From Rhynchonema sp. JSB1_4 (taxonomy: Eukaryota > Nematoda > Chromadorea > Monhysterida > Xyalidae), in assembly GCA_030248065.1 (NCBI GenBank), contig JASAMV010007225.1, positions 1-64,000 on the forward strand: a DNA stretch of 64,000 nt. The letters run 5' to 3'. Shown here in pieces: positions 1-15,100 of this stretch (position 1 is the first letter of the stretch; each line of letters begins with the position of its first letter). The translations under genes and the position numbers were made by a program. The notes beneath the pieces are model-generated. The model saw only the letters and a program-made list of their open reading frames with translations, was not told the origin of the DNA and did not search any database.

Positions 1-17
1 AACGCAACAAGAATCAC

Positions 18-3000
18 CTGATATCGATTGACGACATTATCGATTGATTCGAATGACCCGCCACCCGCGTCAACGCTGAGTGTGCGATTCAACGTGCGTT
101 GTCGCGCCAGATATTGGCCGCTGAAGTAGCCGGCGGCCACCCACGTGCCGCGACCAGTGCGCCGATGCGGGCCGCCCGTCGGAATCGCGTTGCGCGGCAT
201 CTTCAGACCCTGGCTCTTCGCTGCAATTGCCGGTACGCAAATACATAACCCAAATCGGTGACTGACGGCTAAGGACACCAAAAATTACTGCAAGATACGT
301 AAATGTTAGTGTGGTACGGTACGCATACGTATAATCAGTTTTGGGCGCCAAATCGCACAAGACTCCTCCGGTGCTGTAATTGCGGGTATATGGGGGATAC
401 CCCGGTCTACCGCTCGGACCAACTGCATCACTGGACACCTCACCGCGTAGAAGCGAAAGCAGTATGGTCGATGACACACACACACGCGGACGCACTTACC
501 CATATACGGGGTATTATTATTCCACATTTCTAACAGCCAAACTTTGTATTTTCCAAACCAATCACAATTGCAAACGCACCAAATTCAGCCAGTCGATACC
601 AACAGTCGTTCACCTCCCTCGTCTTCATCGGTTCGTGCGCCGCCTTGAGCGTCTCTTTGAGCAACGACAAATTGTGCAGCAACTTGCCGAACGTCGCGCT
701 GTGCTTCTGAAACATCATTCAAGATGTGGACAATTGAGTCTTTCTTCGTCAACCGACGGACAAAACAAAGTACTACGTATGTAGTGCAGTTAGCAGTGCA
801 CGAACGGGATTCCGACCCCGATCCGGAGAATTTCAATCCCGTTAAGAAATCCCGTTCGAACACTGGCAGTTGGAAACAACAAACTAGCGCAATCTTGTAA
901 ATGATGACTAAAAACTTACGTTGAATACGAAATACGAGAAAGAAACGAAATCACTATATTACGTGAACTCAAGTACAAAGCAAGCACGGAACGGACGGAA
1001 CACTGTACCAAACTACATTATGCAGATTATACAAATCCAGAATACTAGTGCCGAATGCAAAAGCTTTCCCAAACAACGTCGATGCGGAAAAATGTCTAAA
1101 GATAAAACTTTGTTGCTGCTGCGCACGACACTTTGAAACATTCTGCATTCGCAATGCATCTATGGCCCCAAATATGAGCAGTAGCAGCACCTGGAAACGA
1201 AAGAATAGCAGGAATTGTTCGACCAACGTCGGCGACGGACAGTGCGACGACGACATCAGACTCAGCGGGGGTTTGCGCTGGAATGCGGAATATTGTAAGC
1301 GGGGGAAGGGGGTGGTTGGTGAGCGTGTTCATCGGTGGCGCACGAACAGATCAACGACGGACAACAAAACAGCAGGCCCGAACCAAAAACCGGTCAAAGA
1401 TCCACACATGGTCCCCAAGAAACACATCTATACAGTATGTGACCACTGTTTTGTCGCCGACACGCGCATTAACGGTTGCGGGAATGTAGCCCCAGCAAAG
1501 CTATATTAATATCGCATCGACACGTTTGACATGTCTTAATTCTAGGCGATTGGAAGCTCCAGAAAAATGACTCCATGTATAAAATAATAACTTTGTGTAA
1601 CTACCGGCACAGGCACTCTAACGCCTTACGCAAAGCAACAGGGTTAGCCTAGCAAACAACTGAAATGAAATGATCTGCGCAAAACAGGTCCCGGTAGCAA
1701 CACGACACACAAGACCACTCATACGTGCAAGTCGACGTTTGTGTCGTTGAGTGGTTTGTCGAAGAATTTGGTCAGAAATTTCACCGCCGATTCGCAAATG
1801 TAGTCCTCCAACGCGTGATTGATTCGACCCTCGCCGCGCAAACTGATCAACTGAAATCAATCAAGTTATTGTATCCATCAAGACGCTGTTTGATCAACAA
1901 ACGATCACTAACTTGGTGATAGCAAGCGAAGTTTTAACATTTAACAGTAACAACTACCAGTAAATAAAAAAAAACGTCCCCTGAGCCGTGAGATACAAAG
2001 CCAAAATTGGGCCGCTTTTAACCGCATCAACACACCAATTGCACATCTTCAGCCATGTTCTTCAATATTTGTTCCACATAGTCCATGTTGTACGCATCTT
2101 TGATCTCGGCGTCGGTCTCAATGTAGCAATACAGCATGAACTGGATGTAGGCCGCTTTCACCTGTGCATTGAATTGAGGTTTGTGTATCTTAGAACAATG
2201 CGACACAGACATACTTGAAGAACAACGCAACTGTGAACAAACCTCATACAAACACGTTTTCTCCTTGATGACACGCACAATGTGCTCCATCGGCAGCTTG
2301 GGCGCACATTTGAGTTCGGTGTTGACATTCTTGCCTCGCGTGCAGAAACCCAGCAACCTGTGTGTGTGTACATGGCAACTTTAGACTATTGATGGCGTTC
2401 GCATATGTGTATGTACAGTAGTGTGAGGAATTTTGCACCTCTGACAATTCTTTTTGGAAAATTTTTTTAAACGCGTTGCCTGATCCGTAAAGCGCATGAT
2501 GCGTGCACTGGCTATAGCGGTCACGTGACTTCTGTGGCCAGTGCACGCATAATGCGCTTTACGGATCAGGCAACGCGTTTAAAAAGTTTCTCCCAAAAGA
2601 ATTGTCAGAGTATACTTCAAAACAATGCGTGTTTTTATGCACCTGCTTCAGAACAAGTGCACTGCAGATCGTGTGTGGTGGGTGAACGAGCCAGCTCAAA
2701 GTACATAACGCACAAATAAGACACACTTGATGTCACAGGTCCGATAGACCTCGTTTCACACGCAGACACAGATGATTTTGATCACGGAAAAGGACGCGAA
2801 AAAATATAGCAAAAAGATGAACTCCGCCAATCATGCTGATACTGGCTATCCAGGTGTATAAGTATTCGTTTCATCGCGCTCATTTAGACCTCCATTCCCA
2901 TTTCCATCCTGATGTCATTGCATTGCAACCAACCAGCCAGCTGCGTTTGCGCCAAGCACAGGCAGCAGTTGCGTTGACAGAATCAGTATTAGCCATGATA

Positions 3001-3182
3001 GGGCGCGCCACCAATATTCTATCGTTTCGCCCAACATACCTGACTAACTCCACATGATATTTGAGTGGATGTTGCGGATTAGTGAGATCAGCCGACGTGG
3101 AGTTGGACATGAGACGGACCAATTGTTCGAAGCCGGCGTTGTCAGCGTAGAACTGGCACACGTCATCGTTGCATTGCAACAG
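18..3182 (-). CDS. itpr: IP3R exons 30-35: last part of the receptor inside the window
   Basis: Coding exons are 3040-3182, 2243-2357, 2036-2161, 1725-1850, 614-706 and 18-215 (residues about 1492-1758). Signatures are [58 protein letters not shown] and SFESIDNVV. Exon 34 uses TGATGTTTCAG as its acceptor. Exon 35 is joined at the AG at 216-217 rather than 221-222, because only that keeps phase after KTRE. It is rich in Arg, Gly and Thr and is followed by a donor at 16-17. The rest of the gene is outside the window. Confidence 0.88.
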
Positions 3183-6100
3183 CTAAAATGCGGCGGGCGT
3201 TCACGCAAGAATAAAGTAAATATCTAACATCGCTGCCCCACAATTAAAAAAAACCCATAGTTAATGCCAAGTTCGAAACACGAACGTGAACCACGTGCGG
3301 CAGAACTGAAACATTGCGTACAGCTGCCTGACTGGTTGGCGGGCTGCACGTGTGTGTTTTGCCCGAATGTTTCAAAATTGATTTTAAGGTTTTGGGGCGT
3401 GTTTCACTGTGCGGCAACGAATTTTTGCTGTCAATTCAACCAGGTCACTGGGTAACGGCTGTTTCGCTGGTCGAAATCGCAGAAAAACGAAATCGCAAGA
3501 TTTAGCACAATGCGCCGCGGTATTTTTTTTTCAATACCAAGGTCGACCCCGCGTACAACATAAACCATACCACCATCACACGTGCTGATTTCAGCTGTCA
3601 GAAAGCAGATGCGTGTTTCACAAAATTCTGGCACGAATCAGAGCGGCGCACTCTCAGAACTGTCGAACATTTTCTCGTCACACGGCGATCTTGCACAACA
3701 TTTTGGAGTATAGATGGTACCGATACCCTTGCTTTGTCAGTAACGCATAACAACAGCCACACCGACTGCCACACCACGACCAACCACGATCTTATACGCA
3801 CGGCATCAATACAAGAAGGCAAACTACACCAACATGAGCTCGATTTCGAAGGTGGTGTGTGTTCAAAACGAATAGAAAGAGAAAATCATCATGCTCCGTT
3901 TTGTATTCTTCAACGTGTAACATGTCCCAAATCAGCAGCCACGTGAGAATGTTTCACTGTTCTGCCAGCTCCGAAATCGAGCTCGTGTTGGTGTAGTTTG
4001 CCTATATGTATATATATATATACCTCCTGGGCGACCGTCTCCTGACTGCGCTCCATCGGCTGCCGTTTCACGACCATCATCATTTGCAGCGCTTCGAGGA
4101 ACCGCGAATTTCGATGTTCATGTTCGATGAGATGTATGATGTGCGCGACCAGGTCTTCGGGCACATTCTCGCACAGCGTGTAGTTGTCGCGGTACACCTC
4201 CATCAATGTTTCAACGTCCTCCACCTGTCAAACTGATCATCGATCAAACTGACATACAATACAAACAATGGGCATTGGAAAAATTCTATTTTTTCCAGCA
4301 CAAAAAAGCATGATTGAACTTTTGAGGTAATGTTTCCACAAAATGATAATACCAAACCAATCATTACACCGGTTTCGTGCACCGACAGCACCATTTTTGA
4401 TGGCCCGGCACTGTACAGCAGGGCGCGACCACTAACTTCGTGCCCAACTGCCGCGTGCATTTAGTGACGTACAAAGAAAATTTTTTTATTCTGTCAATTA
4501 AACAACGAGTATTGGAAAAAAATTTTTTTTCCAACACAAAAAAAGCGTGATTAAACTTTTGACGCAAAAGAAATTATTCGTTGCTTGGTGACCGGTAGAA
4601 GACTCGGTGATCGGATCAGACCGATCTAGTTGGACGGATTCTACTTCCTAAATCATACAAAGTGGTCACAAGGTTTGATACTGTTTCAAGAGAGAAGCCA
4701 TGCAATAATGCCATGGAAATAGACAAAAAGTAATAAAAAACAATGTCGCTCTATGACAACGTGAACATGGCTGCACTGCCCCAACACCAGACTGTTCACC
4801 TTTGTTTTCATGTCTTTCGGACAATGATTGGCGTGTGAAACATCGCCCAACAACACTACCCGCTCACCGTGTCAATTCGCAAACAATCCCTGGGCGCCGA
4901 CTTTGCACTGGCGCCAATGTTGACATAACGATGCAACGTCAGTTGATTCTCGGTGTTGGCGTAACAGAAATACCGTAGGAACTCGTGTGCGGCGCTGCGC
5001 AGCTCCGGCATTCGGCTGTCCTTCTTCTGCAATATGAATGTAACACAACCACTAATTTGTGAAAGACGACTGTTGTTGATAAGTTTGCGCCCGCGCGTGC
5101 GTGTGCGGACTGTCATACAGTTATGGATTGCTTGATCCCACTGCCTGCCACGTCGCACTGCATGGTGTCAAACTCGGCCATCAGATCGTATTGACCACAT
5201 GATGTGATCACCACGATCACTGATGTTTTCATGTTTGGATTAGCTTGTTTATCCGTGATCAACCGGTTTTCGAAAAAATTATAGAAAACAAAACAGTAAA
5301 TTGAGGAAGAGTAAAAATCAGTAAATGAACCACCGTAAGCACTCACCTTGTCATACGGTACGGACAGGAAAGCGAGCACGACCTCATAGACACGCATGAT
5401 ACGCAGCAATTGTTGGTTGCGTTGATTCAAATCGGCGCGTAGCCGCACGCCGGGCGACCACTGGCTGCTGCTGGCGGCGACCAACGGATTGGACGTACGC
5501 GGCGCGCCAATCGGGGCCGGTCGCGGGCTGGTCGCCGACACGGGCGTGCGACTGCATAGTGCGGTCAGACGATGCAGGATCTGTGTGTGTGTGTGTGAGC
5601 ATTGGAGTAGAGTGGTGAAACATTAGTTGGTGATCGGATATGGGATTTTTAACGGTCACGTTACTTTTGAATGTAGTGTATTTGAATTGGATGGGAGTGC
5701 TTGCAGTAACATACATACATACATGGTTTGGCGCAAACATTAAAATAAAAAAAATTCGCAGACTCGCATTATGTCTGATGACACACCACTATTCGTTGTA
5801 AGCTTGTTTATTAACTTTCTCTGAACAACTTTTACGCTGGTCGAAAGGGGGCACCAGTAAATCTCGAGATATCCTCAACTAAAAAAGTTCGATCCTAATA
5901 GACCTGTCCACCAAGTTCGAAAACGGCGTGTATCGTTGTGGTGCTCGAAACGAAAAAATGATGTTTCACAACACAGATCTGTCACATACGACGACCGAAA
6001 CATCAGCCAACCTCCAACACCAATTTGTAGCTGTCGGCGGCGGTCAATGGGTACGGATATTCGAGTTCGGACAACAGCGTGCGCATGGTGCTGTCGGTGT

Positions 6101-9100
6101 GATAGGGACTGGCCGAGTTCAGATTGTCCTCGCCGTTGTCGTGGTCGCGCGTCTCACGATCGCCGCTCGTACGACGCGATCGATCGTCAACGCTGCAATA
6201 AAATGATAATCTACTGTTGGTATGCGCGGCACTAATATTTTCACAATTTACGGCCCGCCCAAAGTATCGCAACATATGTAGTCACTGACGACTTCATTAT
6301 ATCCACTGTGCAGTTGCATAAAACGTATCATCACCCGGATGCATTGTGACATATATAGTCTCGTGAAAGGGTCCGAAACTATATATGCAGCTTTATACTA
6401 CTCTATTATTATAAAAATTGCTAAATAAAACACTGCTATACACTCCTTTTACACGGGCACACAATCGTTTTCTTTGGCTGATACAGTTGGGGAACACTGC
6501 GCTTGATCAGCGTAGGACTTGTTGATGGAGAATAAACCATGGACAGAGAACATTTTTACGCTCCTCAAAGATATTGATAGTGCTCCAAGCCAATTCCAAA
6601 AACAGACAAAGTCAGCCTCCGTCCGCATGTGGATGCAGCGTCAAGCGCTCGCCAAAGGTTGTTGCTCGGCTCAAAATGTTGTCTATGTGCGCGGCACTAA
6701 TATTCTAATACGTTCCCACCCAAACTCACGCCACATCATCGCTAATTCGATCGTGCTCCTGCGTGTCGTAAACCCAAAGTTCACTTTTGTCGGTCAGATT
6801 CTTGAGCAGAAACAGGTCGCGCTGGATTTGTTTGTGATTCTCGCGGTCAACATCAGTCACCAATAGTTGCACCTGTTGCATAAACGTAGAATATTAGTGC
6901 CATGTACATGATAAAATCACGGCGTCAATTTTTAAATGGTATAATAACATCATTAGTCAAGTTTGTCCCGTCGATGATGCACCAGCGCATCGTCAATTTG
7001 ACTGCACAAAAAAATCATGAAAACCGACAAACACAACAACCTTTTTCATGTCATCCACCAAATCCTGGAATTGATTGAAATGTCTGAACAGAATTTGCAA
7101 CGACAGACTCGTCAACGGTGCGTAGCGGCACATGGTCATCTGAACGAAACAATGTTCCATTTTTCGCGCACATTTTCTTTGTCTCGCAAGAATAGAACTT
7201 TTTGGCTCACACTTTCGGTCTACTGACAATTGTGGACATCGGACTGATTCTGATCAGATGGGCCTGCTGGTTGGGGGCAAGCGACAAACAATATCATCCC
7301 CCCGACCTGTACGAGTATGCGCAAAAATTGTCGTCCTTCTTCATTGTCGAATTCGAGCGATTGTTCCTTGTCGCTCATCACAATGTTCACTAATTCGTCG
7401 ATCACGATATCCTCGGACGTGTCTACAATCAATTAAAATCATCGAGATATCGTCTGTTGTTAAAACAGAATCAAGTGTGAAACATCAACTAGCCAAGCGA
7501 ATCGCTCAACAGCTCGCCGACATCGTCACAGGGATGGTGTTTCTTGAACCAGACCAACGCGAGCGTGATGCGGTAGTCGCGGCGAACGTCCATTATGAAC
7601 TGCAATCAGCTTACTAGCGTCAATAATTTTCCAAAAGAAAAACAACATAAATCTCCTGCGGGTAGCAAAATTTCATTTCAGGACAATGATCTCTCTCTAT
7701 AAAATCAAAATTACAATATCAACAACTTTGTTCTTATGGGTGTACAATTATCCATTCGATAATTGTATTGATGTTGTGCACATACCTGTGTTTTACACGA
7801 AGTAAATAGAAAGAAAGAAAGGAACCTCGTGCACATCACGTTCTGGTGCTCTGCAGACAACTGTCTCAAATCGGCCACATTGCCATTGATGCAACAATCA
7901 ACATTTCCCGACCAATGGAACCATGCGCAAGCCGGAGCCCCGAGTGGCACCACATTGGACTATTGGCCTACAGTACAAGGCCAATTTTTAGTTTTACGTC
8001 ATTTAGTTTCTGTCTCTGCATGTCTGCGTCTGTCGCCCGTGATCTCGTTTATTCCTGTCTGCTTTTGTATTTATTTTTCAATTCTGTAAATTCCACTCCC
8101 TGTTTTGTATTTATTTTTATTTCTGTAATCTCACACCCGGTCTTGTAATTATGCTTATTCCACATAATATCTTCCTTTATTTTTGAATGGGTGTCGACGC
8201 AATGAACCAACCGACCATTGATGTTACACGCTGGATTGACTAGACACAGTTTATTTCAGCTAGCTGGTCACCACCAACTTGGCCATGGCCTAATTGTTAC
8301 TTTAAACGCATCAACAACAAACCAACCCGAAACCACTTCTTCAAATGAATTACCCCCACTCACGGCCCTGTTATGTATTATTATCACGCAACAAAACAAA
8401 CAAAGAATGTGCGTGTTACTTCTATACGCGCGGCACCAATATTCCAACCTGCAACAGTTCAGCGATACTCAATTTGGTGCGCACAATCGTCTGCTGCGAT
8501 TCGTCCGATTTCTGATCGATCATTGTCGATTCCGTCGGTTCCTGATTCATCAGGGAGGTCGGTCGAGCAGCAGCAAAATCGTTGGCGTGTCGTTGTTCAT
8601 TGGCTTTGTTCGTGTCCGCAGCCAGTCGCGGCGCGGCGGTCGCCGTCAGCACACTGGTCGCACCACGGAACAACTTGTCGCTCCACTGACGCACGATGTT
8701 GGCTGCAGCACCAGAAACAAATATGCGACGATCGAAATTCAGAACGTTTGTGCCGTGCGTATAACCGCCAAATACACGTGCTTCACTGAGACGCACTGGG
8801 AGTGTGCTGCGCACTTGAATGCGTGGCGCAGAAACGGAATTTATCCCAAGCTTAGACCCGATACCACAGTTGGTGATCCCGGTTCACCTAGATTGGTTCC
8901 ATAGTCCAAAGTAACCATCAAGTAGGCTACCGTATTCTTACACTAAACTTATATGCACGCAAACAGATTCACAGAAACAAACGATCGAAACCAGCCAATT
9001 CAAAAGTTCACTCACGTTTATTGATCATGATCGACGACACTTTCCTGCGTCGTTTCGTGCCCGGACCGTTCAAGGTGACATGAGCCCCATTACCGCCATC

Positions 9101-12100
9101 CGAGTCATCCGTCTCGGCAATCGGGGACATGTCAGATATGGCGAGCAGATTGTGCGCCAAACGTAACAGATCGGCAAACTTGTAGAACCCGTAATTGGCC
9201 AATGCGCGCGCCAGTTTCACAACCTGAAAACGAACTTGGCGAAAAACGACGGATTTTGCTGTGACGTATTGTAGTGTAGTTTACGAAAGTTGTCGTGCAG
9301 AGACTGATGCACGTTCATTATTGCACCTTCTTGCGCTCAAGCGTTGCGCAGGACAATGTGCATCACCGACCCTATAAATTGGCCGGAAATACATTGACCG
9401 GTGTGAACTTTATGGCATCAAAGTCGGGACTCAACCAAGTGATTTTTTGAAGTGAGCTTTATTGGTCAACAATTCTAAATATGACCAGCGTAAAAGATGT
9501 GCTGCAGTCTGGAGACAACTTTTACGCCGGTCGGAATTGGAAACATTAACATCAGAAACACGCACAACGACGGAACAGCTGTCGCAGCAGAAACCGACCT
9601 CCAACGTCAATCGATTTGTTTCCAGATTGGCGGCATGCGGCAGCAACACGGGTGTGTTCGGGGGTGCGTCATTGATCAACTCTTGGAAATACTGATCGAC
9701 AAACACTCGCACCTGATCGAATACCGGCTCGTTCTCGTTCTCGGACAGTAAGTCGACCGATACGGCCTCCGTTTGTACGCGATAGCTGCGAAAATGCATA
9801 ATTATAGAGGGTGTTTCGGCCTGTTGATGCCACGTGTACAAACGCTGATGGCGCGAGTTGTGCGCACATCTCTTTTGTTAGTCTTTTGTCAACATCATTC
9901 ACGAGCACTAAATATCCATGCCGTTACAGCAATGAGCTTTCCTTGGTCAAGTCCCATTCTCAAAGACGCCAGTGAGAGTGCACCAAATCAAATCTCATTG
10001 CCTCGATAGAAGCCTACTTTAAGAGACCAATTCCTTTTTGCATTTATGCTGGCGGTTCTGTTTCAGAAAAGCAATCAGTCTCAAGATCACCCATCTCAAA
10101 GAAAGGCCCGCAAACGCATACATACTTGTTGACCGATATTTGTTCGGGTATGGCGCCCCACAAGCGCGCGTGGCACACGGCAGTCAATGCAGACGCGCGC
10201 GCAGCCACATGTAGGTGACGCATGAGACGCGTAAAGTTGGCGCGCAGATTGGCCGGCAGTCGTTGGTCGCGCATGCAGCTGTATCATGATGGTATATTTT
10301 GGTGGGTTGGTTTTTTGAGCGCCGTATACGATTCACAATGCCTTACACCGTCACCAAGCCACGTCTATTGCAAGTGTAACATCAACGTTCACGCCCAAAG
10401 CATAGGGCCAAACTAAACAAATTTCTCCAAGAGAACACAGAACAATTTCTGACACACTGATTGTCTATCGCGAGTTCGTCAGCCAAGTGAGCGGGAATTT
10501 GTTCTCTGTTCTTTCAGAAAACGAACTATAGTTAGATCTTTAGGTGAGATCCGACCCCTCACCACCGACCCGACAGTCAGCAAAGTGGTGTGAATGTACA
10601 CTGTGAAACATCAAATCGTATGAAAAAACACGTATCAACCAACGCGAGGACAAGTTCAGCCGGTAGTTGTTCGCTGATGTTCCACAGTTTCTTGTCCCGC
10701 GGTGGATTGATGGCCAAATACTGCTGGTCCTGGCACATGTGTGCCAACAGATGCAGCTGATGTCGATAGTAGTCCATCAATGCCGAACGCTGATTGGTCG
10801 CGTCCTCGGCCACGCTGACCAATGAGCGACGAGCTTGGCCCGGCCAGCAGACGTACACCTGCAATTGTATTCAGCAGATACGAGATTCCTGACTTGAATT
10901 TTGCAGAAAGGGTGTGAAAAGCACAAAAATGCACCATCGCAAAGCTCACTCCAAACTGGATGAAATACAGCATGTTTCATAACGTGGGTGTCAGAAACGT
11001 ATCTGAAGCCGACTTTTATATTCAAATGAACTTTGACAAGCGCTCCAAGCTAGATCAGCGGCGGGCGCAACGTGTTTTTGTGAAACTCACACCCATTCAA
11101 ATTGGAATGATGGAATCAAAATCCCGAAATCATGCCGCCGTCCCCCAGTGACACGTTCACAGCGAGCAATCAGTAAAGCATCAACCAACAACAACCACAC
11201 ACATACACATGCACATAGTGTGACCTGATCAGCCGTGAATCTTCGTGTCGTAACACGGTTGTGATCTATTGCCGATGTGAAACTACACGTGCTACTGTCA
11301 CTCGCGGTCATGGTCTCAGCCCGGTCAGCTGCCACGTCGTCGGGCTCAGACAAGGAGGCCTGACCACCGTCTTCTGGTCTGCGTCCGACCGCCTTACATT
11401 GTCCAGCGACGAGCTGATGTTTCAGCTGATGTTTATATTCTCTGAGTTTCGCTTGATTATTCGGATCACATCGACAACAATGGTCGTCGGTGAAGAACCA
11501 CGGATGCAGATCACCATCCGGCGTCAGCACAGTTCTGGCTGGATAATTCCTGTCTGAGCCGGGTCGCATCATCCTGCCATTGACCGGTCCGAGACAAAAG
11601 CATCGTTGTTGTTGCTGCTCTATGATTACCTCCTGTTGTTCGCCGATTCTACCCGTTTCCATGAAGATGCCCCGATTCTCCTCCGACAGCACGACGCTGC
11701 AGATCATCTCCTGGATTTTCTTGTTGGCCTTGCCCCGGCACACACACAGGTCGGCGAGGTAGTCGAGAAATCTACAATGTTGAGGAGACTGATTGATTGA
11801 TCAGGAAACATTGTGGACAAATCGTGTACGGGAGCATGTTGGTGCTAACACACTAACTCAACGGACTCTTGTCATGCGACCAGATGCATGAAGCTGCCCA
11901 TCATGTTCGTTCACACGGGGTGTCCGAAAATGGTTAACGCATAAGACCTTCATACAGTCGTGAGGCCCACTAATTTTTTGAGCCCATCAGAATCCCACAT
12001 GATTACGAGCCACTCTGTGTCTTAAGTACTGCGTCAACGACATGGCGTAGCAGGCATGCGTCAACCATGCTACAATTAGCCGACTGAATGTGCAACCAAC

Positions 12101-15100
12101 TTTCCATCCTCGTTGTTCCTGACCAGCTCAACAAACTGCACAATATGCCTTGGCTCGACGTAACTCTCCAAAATCTCGGGATTGTTGTGCAACACGGCAG
12201 TCATTGTGTCTTCGGCCATCAGGTCGAAACCGATCTGTTTCTGGATGTCCGCAAAGCGCTTCGCAAGGTATTCCTGCATCAACAAGGACATTGTAGACGT
12301 CAGCTATTTACAACCAACGTATTATGTATACCCCTGGCCCTGTTATCTACAGATGGGCGGAAGGGTGTTTCAGAAATCACACAAGACGAGCACGGGGATG
12401 CAATGAATACGGCCGCACACTTTGGCCATATGTATGTAATATCCATCCTGGGTACAGTCCATCCCCTTTCATAGTGACATGGTAGGCACTGGCCTGTGAC
12501 TATGAAAAATATCACCTGAATAAAGTGGTGATTGCGAGGTTAAACAGCAGAACGGGCAACGAGCACCAAAATAGGTAGAAAATACCCATTATACAGAGGG
12601 ATCAACTGCAAAGAGTGTCCCTACAAAGCAATAGGACTGTAGCAACGTGTATCGACGTTCATTCAATGAAACAAACCGGCAAGCAACAACTGTGAACCCC
12701 ACCTGATTTTTTCGGTAGCCAATCTGACTGATTCTCAGCAGCGTGTACGCCCGTTGGAACATGCACTTGAACGGTTGATTGATGGCGCTGCCGAGTGCGT
12801 GAAGTGAATCGAACAACGGCGGTTGCTCCCCGTCGTCACCACGACGTTCGAACGGCGCTTTCAACAACGCGAACACCTGTGTGCACACTGATCTAGTGTA
12901 GATGGGGTCGAGGGGTGTCACCTCCCCCAACTACTAGGTACAGTAGGTGGGCAGGTCGACGCTCCATCCTGGTGCCATAGGTGTAGGTCGCCACTCCCAC
13001 GGGTGGGACAGTAGGTTGCGATCTTTTGCTCAAAATGGTAGAAAATTGGTTATTTTCACAACAAATACATAGGTGAAAACTTCGCGCGAAATTAGCTTTT
13101 TAGGGTACATTTTCATCGCTATTTAGACATCAACACATTTTGTTACCAGATGACACCCCCAAGCTCGGCCGGTACAGTAGATATGTTGCCGTGCCGCCCC
13201 TCATTTTGGTTGTACACTACATTGCGCTCCGCCCGCTACACCATTGCCTGTGCGCATATATTGTGAAGGTGAAACATCTGTCAGCTGGCCAATTTATGAT
13301 AACGATGGGGGCCCGACCTCATGTGCCGTCCAATCTAATTCTTGTTTCCAGTGGTGTCGTTCGGAAATCAAAAAGTCAGGATACCGGATACCCAAAATCC
13401 AAAATTTTCGGATACCGGATACCCAAAATGAAAAATCTCGGATACCAGGGGGGGTTGCTCCCAAATAAAAATCTCGGAAACCCAGGGGGGTTGTTCAAAA
13501 AAGGTCAATTTTTTGGAGGAAAATCGAGCAAAATCGGTGTTGAAACCGTAAAAAATGGTCATTTCGGGGGTTATGCTTGCGCCAGCAAGCGATTTTGAGC
13601 ATTTTGGAGGTAAAAATGGGCGATTTTTACGGTTTTCGGAAAAAATTTAAGGTAGGATACCCCTGGACAAAAAGTCAGGATACCGGATACCCCTGGGTGA
13701 AAAAATCAAGATACCGGATACCGGATACTAGGGGGGTAACCCCCCTTCCCCCCCCAACGACACCACTGCTTGTTTCAAATGTTTTCGCACTCCAACCCGG
13801 CACCCTTACACTGAACATACTGTAGAGCTACCTGATAACTCCGAAGCATCGGCGCATGTCGTGCACAGTCCATGTTCTCTATAATGAACCGATCGGGCCC
13901 CACTATTTGCCGTCACTCACCAGGAAGAATATTTTGCGCGTGGTTGTTTGTGGGCAGCAAACAGGAGATGTTTCACGATGAAGATAAATGGCCGTCTGTG
14001 TGTCAACACTGACCTGTTTGACGACGTCCTGTTCCCTGATGAGTTTCTGTCGCTCTCTGCGCACTGGCTGCGCCATATTATCGTACAGCATCGGATCGGC
14101 CAGATGGTTGTTGTTGCCGGACACGAAATTGATACAATCGCCCAGCAGTTGGTAGATGAAACTGGACATCAAATTTGACTGTGATGTTCGTGAATACACA
14201 ATGGCAGTTTTTTTTATTTTCACGGCCAATTTTTTTAATGAATCTGAATCGTTAACGGTATCAGATGGCTCCAAAATCGATACCTACCCTGCGTGTAACA
14301 TCAGAGTGTGCGGTGAGCACAATTCAGCGTTGTTGCGAACGGCATAAAATGGTCATCACATCATATCCATTTTCCGATCAGGTTTTTTTACCTCAGACAA
14401 ACCAGGCAATCCAAAACGCCCACAGTTGGTTGGTACTTGTTGTACGTTGACCAAATTCTAATCTGAACATGCACGCATCACAACCTTTTATCTTTATTCA
14501 CCGCCTGCGATTCGCCGCTTCGTATTTTCTCGACGAAATCCTTGATCGCGGCGCACGCGTCGTTGGCGAAATCCAGATCGCGCACTTCCTCCGACAAAAC
14601 CGGCCGAATCTCGAAGGCCTCTTTATCGTCCTTGTACTCCATGCCCACCAGCTGCAATCATGGAAATAAATATGTGTGACATTCTTTTTTCTTTTTCTAT
14701 GTTTTTTGACAAATTGTGCATGACTGTGTCCAGTGCGATTGCAAAACGTATTGATTATACCGGTGAGCTTCGCGCGCATCGTCTTGTGCTGACGGCAAGC
14801 TAGGACATCGTCAGTGTCAAAGTGCCCGGTGTCCATCTGAGCAAGTTTTAGTACACTAAAGACATTCAAGCTGACAAAAAAAACAGCCGAATGAAGCCAG
14901 ATCCGGCGCATTCAATTCTAACTGACGATGTTCTGGTGCACCGCCTGCGACCGGGCTGGCTTTATTCAGCTGCAACACATCAACAAACCCAAACAAGTGC
15001 TCACCCCACCTTCACCCATCCCTTCTCACTGTTGTCCGCGCGATACTTGTTCTCCTCCAACTTTGGGTCAGTGCTGTGCACCCAGGCACCCGAATGCAAA

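Noticed and set aside
7960..8160. Pyrimidine-rich degenerate tandem (TTTTGTATTTATTTTT units)
   Set aside because: Only about three loose units; ordinary low-complexity intron sequence without clear boundaries.
11087..11629. Long open frame continuing IP3R exon 16 for 180 codons (Q-, C- and T-rich)
   Set aside because: Splicing after EQQE at 11630 joins in phase to VYVCW exactly as in other IP3 receptors. The continuation has no counterpart in the family.
12925..13190. Repeated GTACAGTAGGT, similar to 46690-46750 and 42770
   Set aside because: There are related fragments, but I could not find ends or a duplication. Probably old transposon debris.
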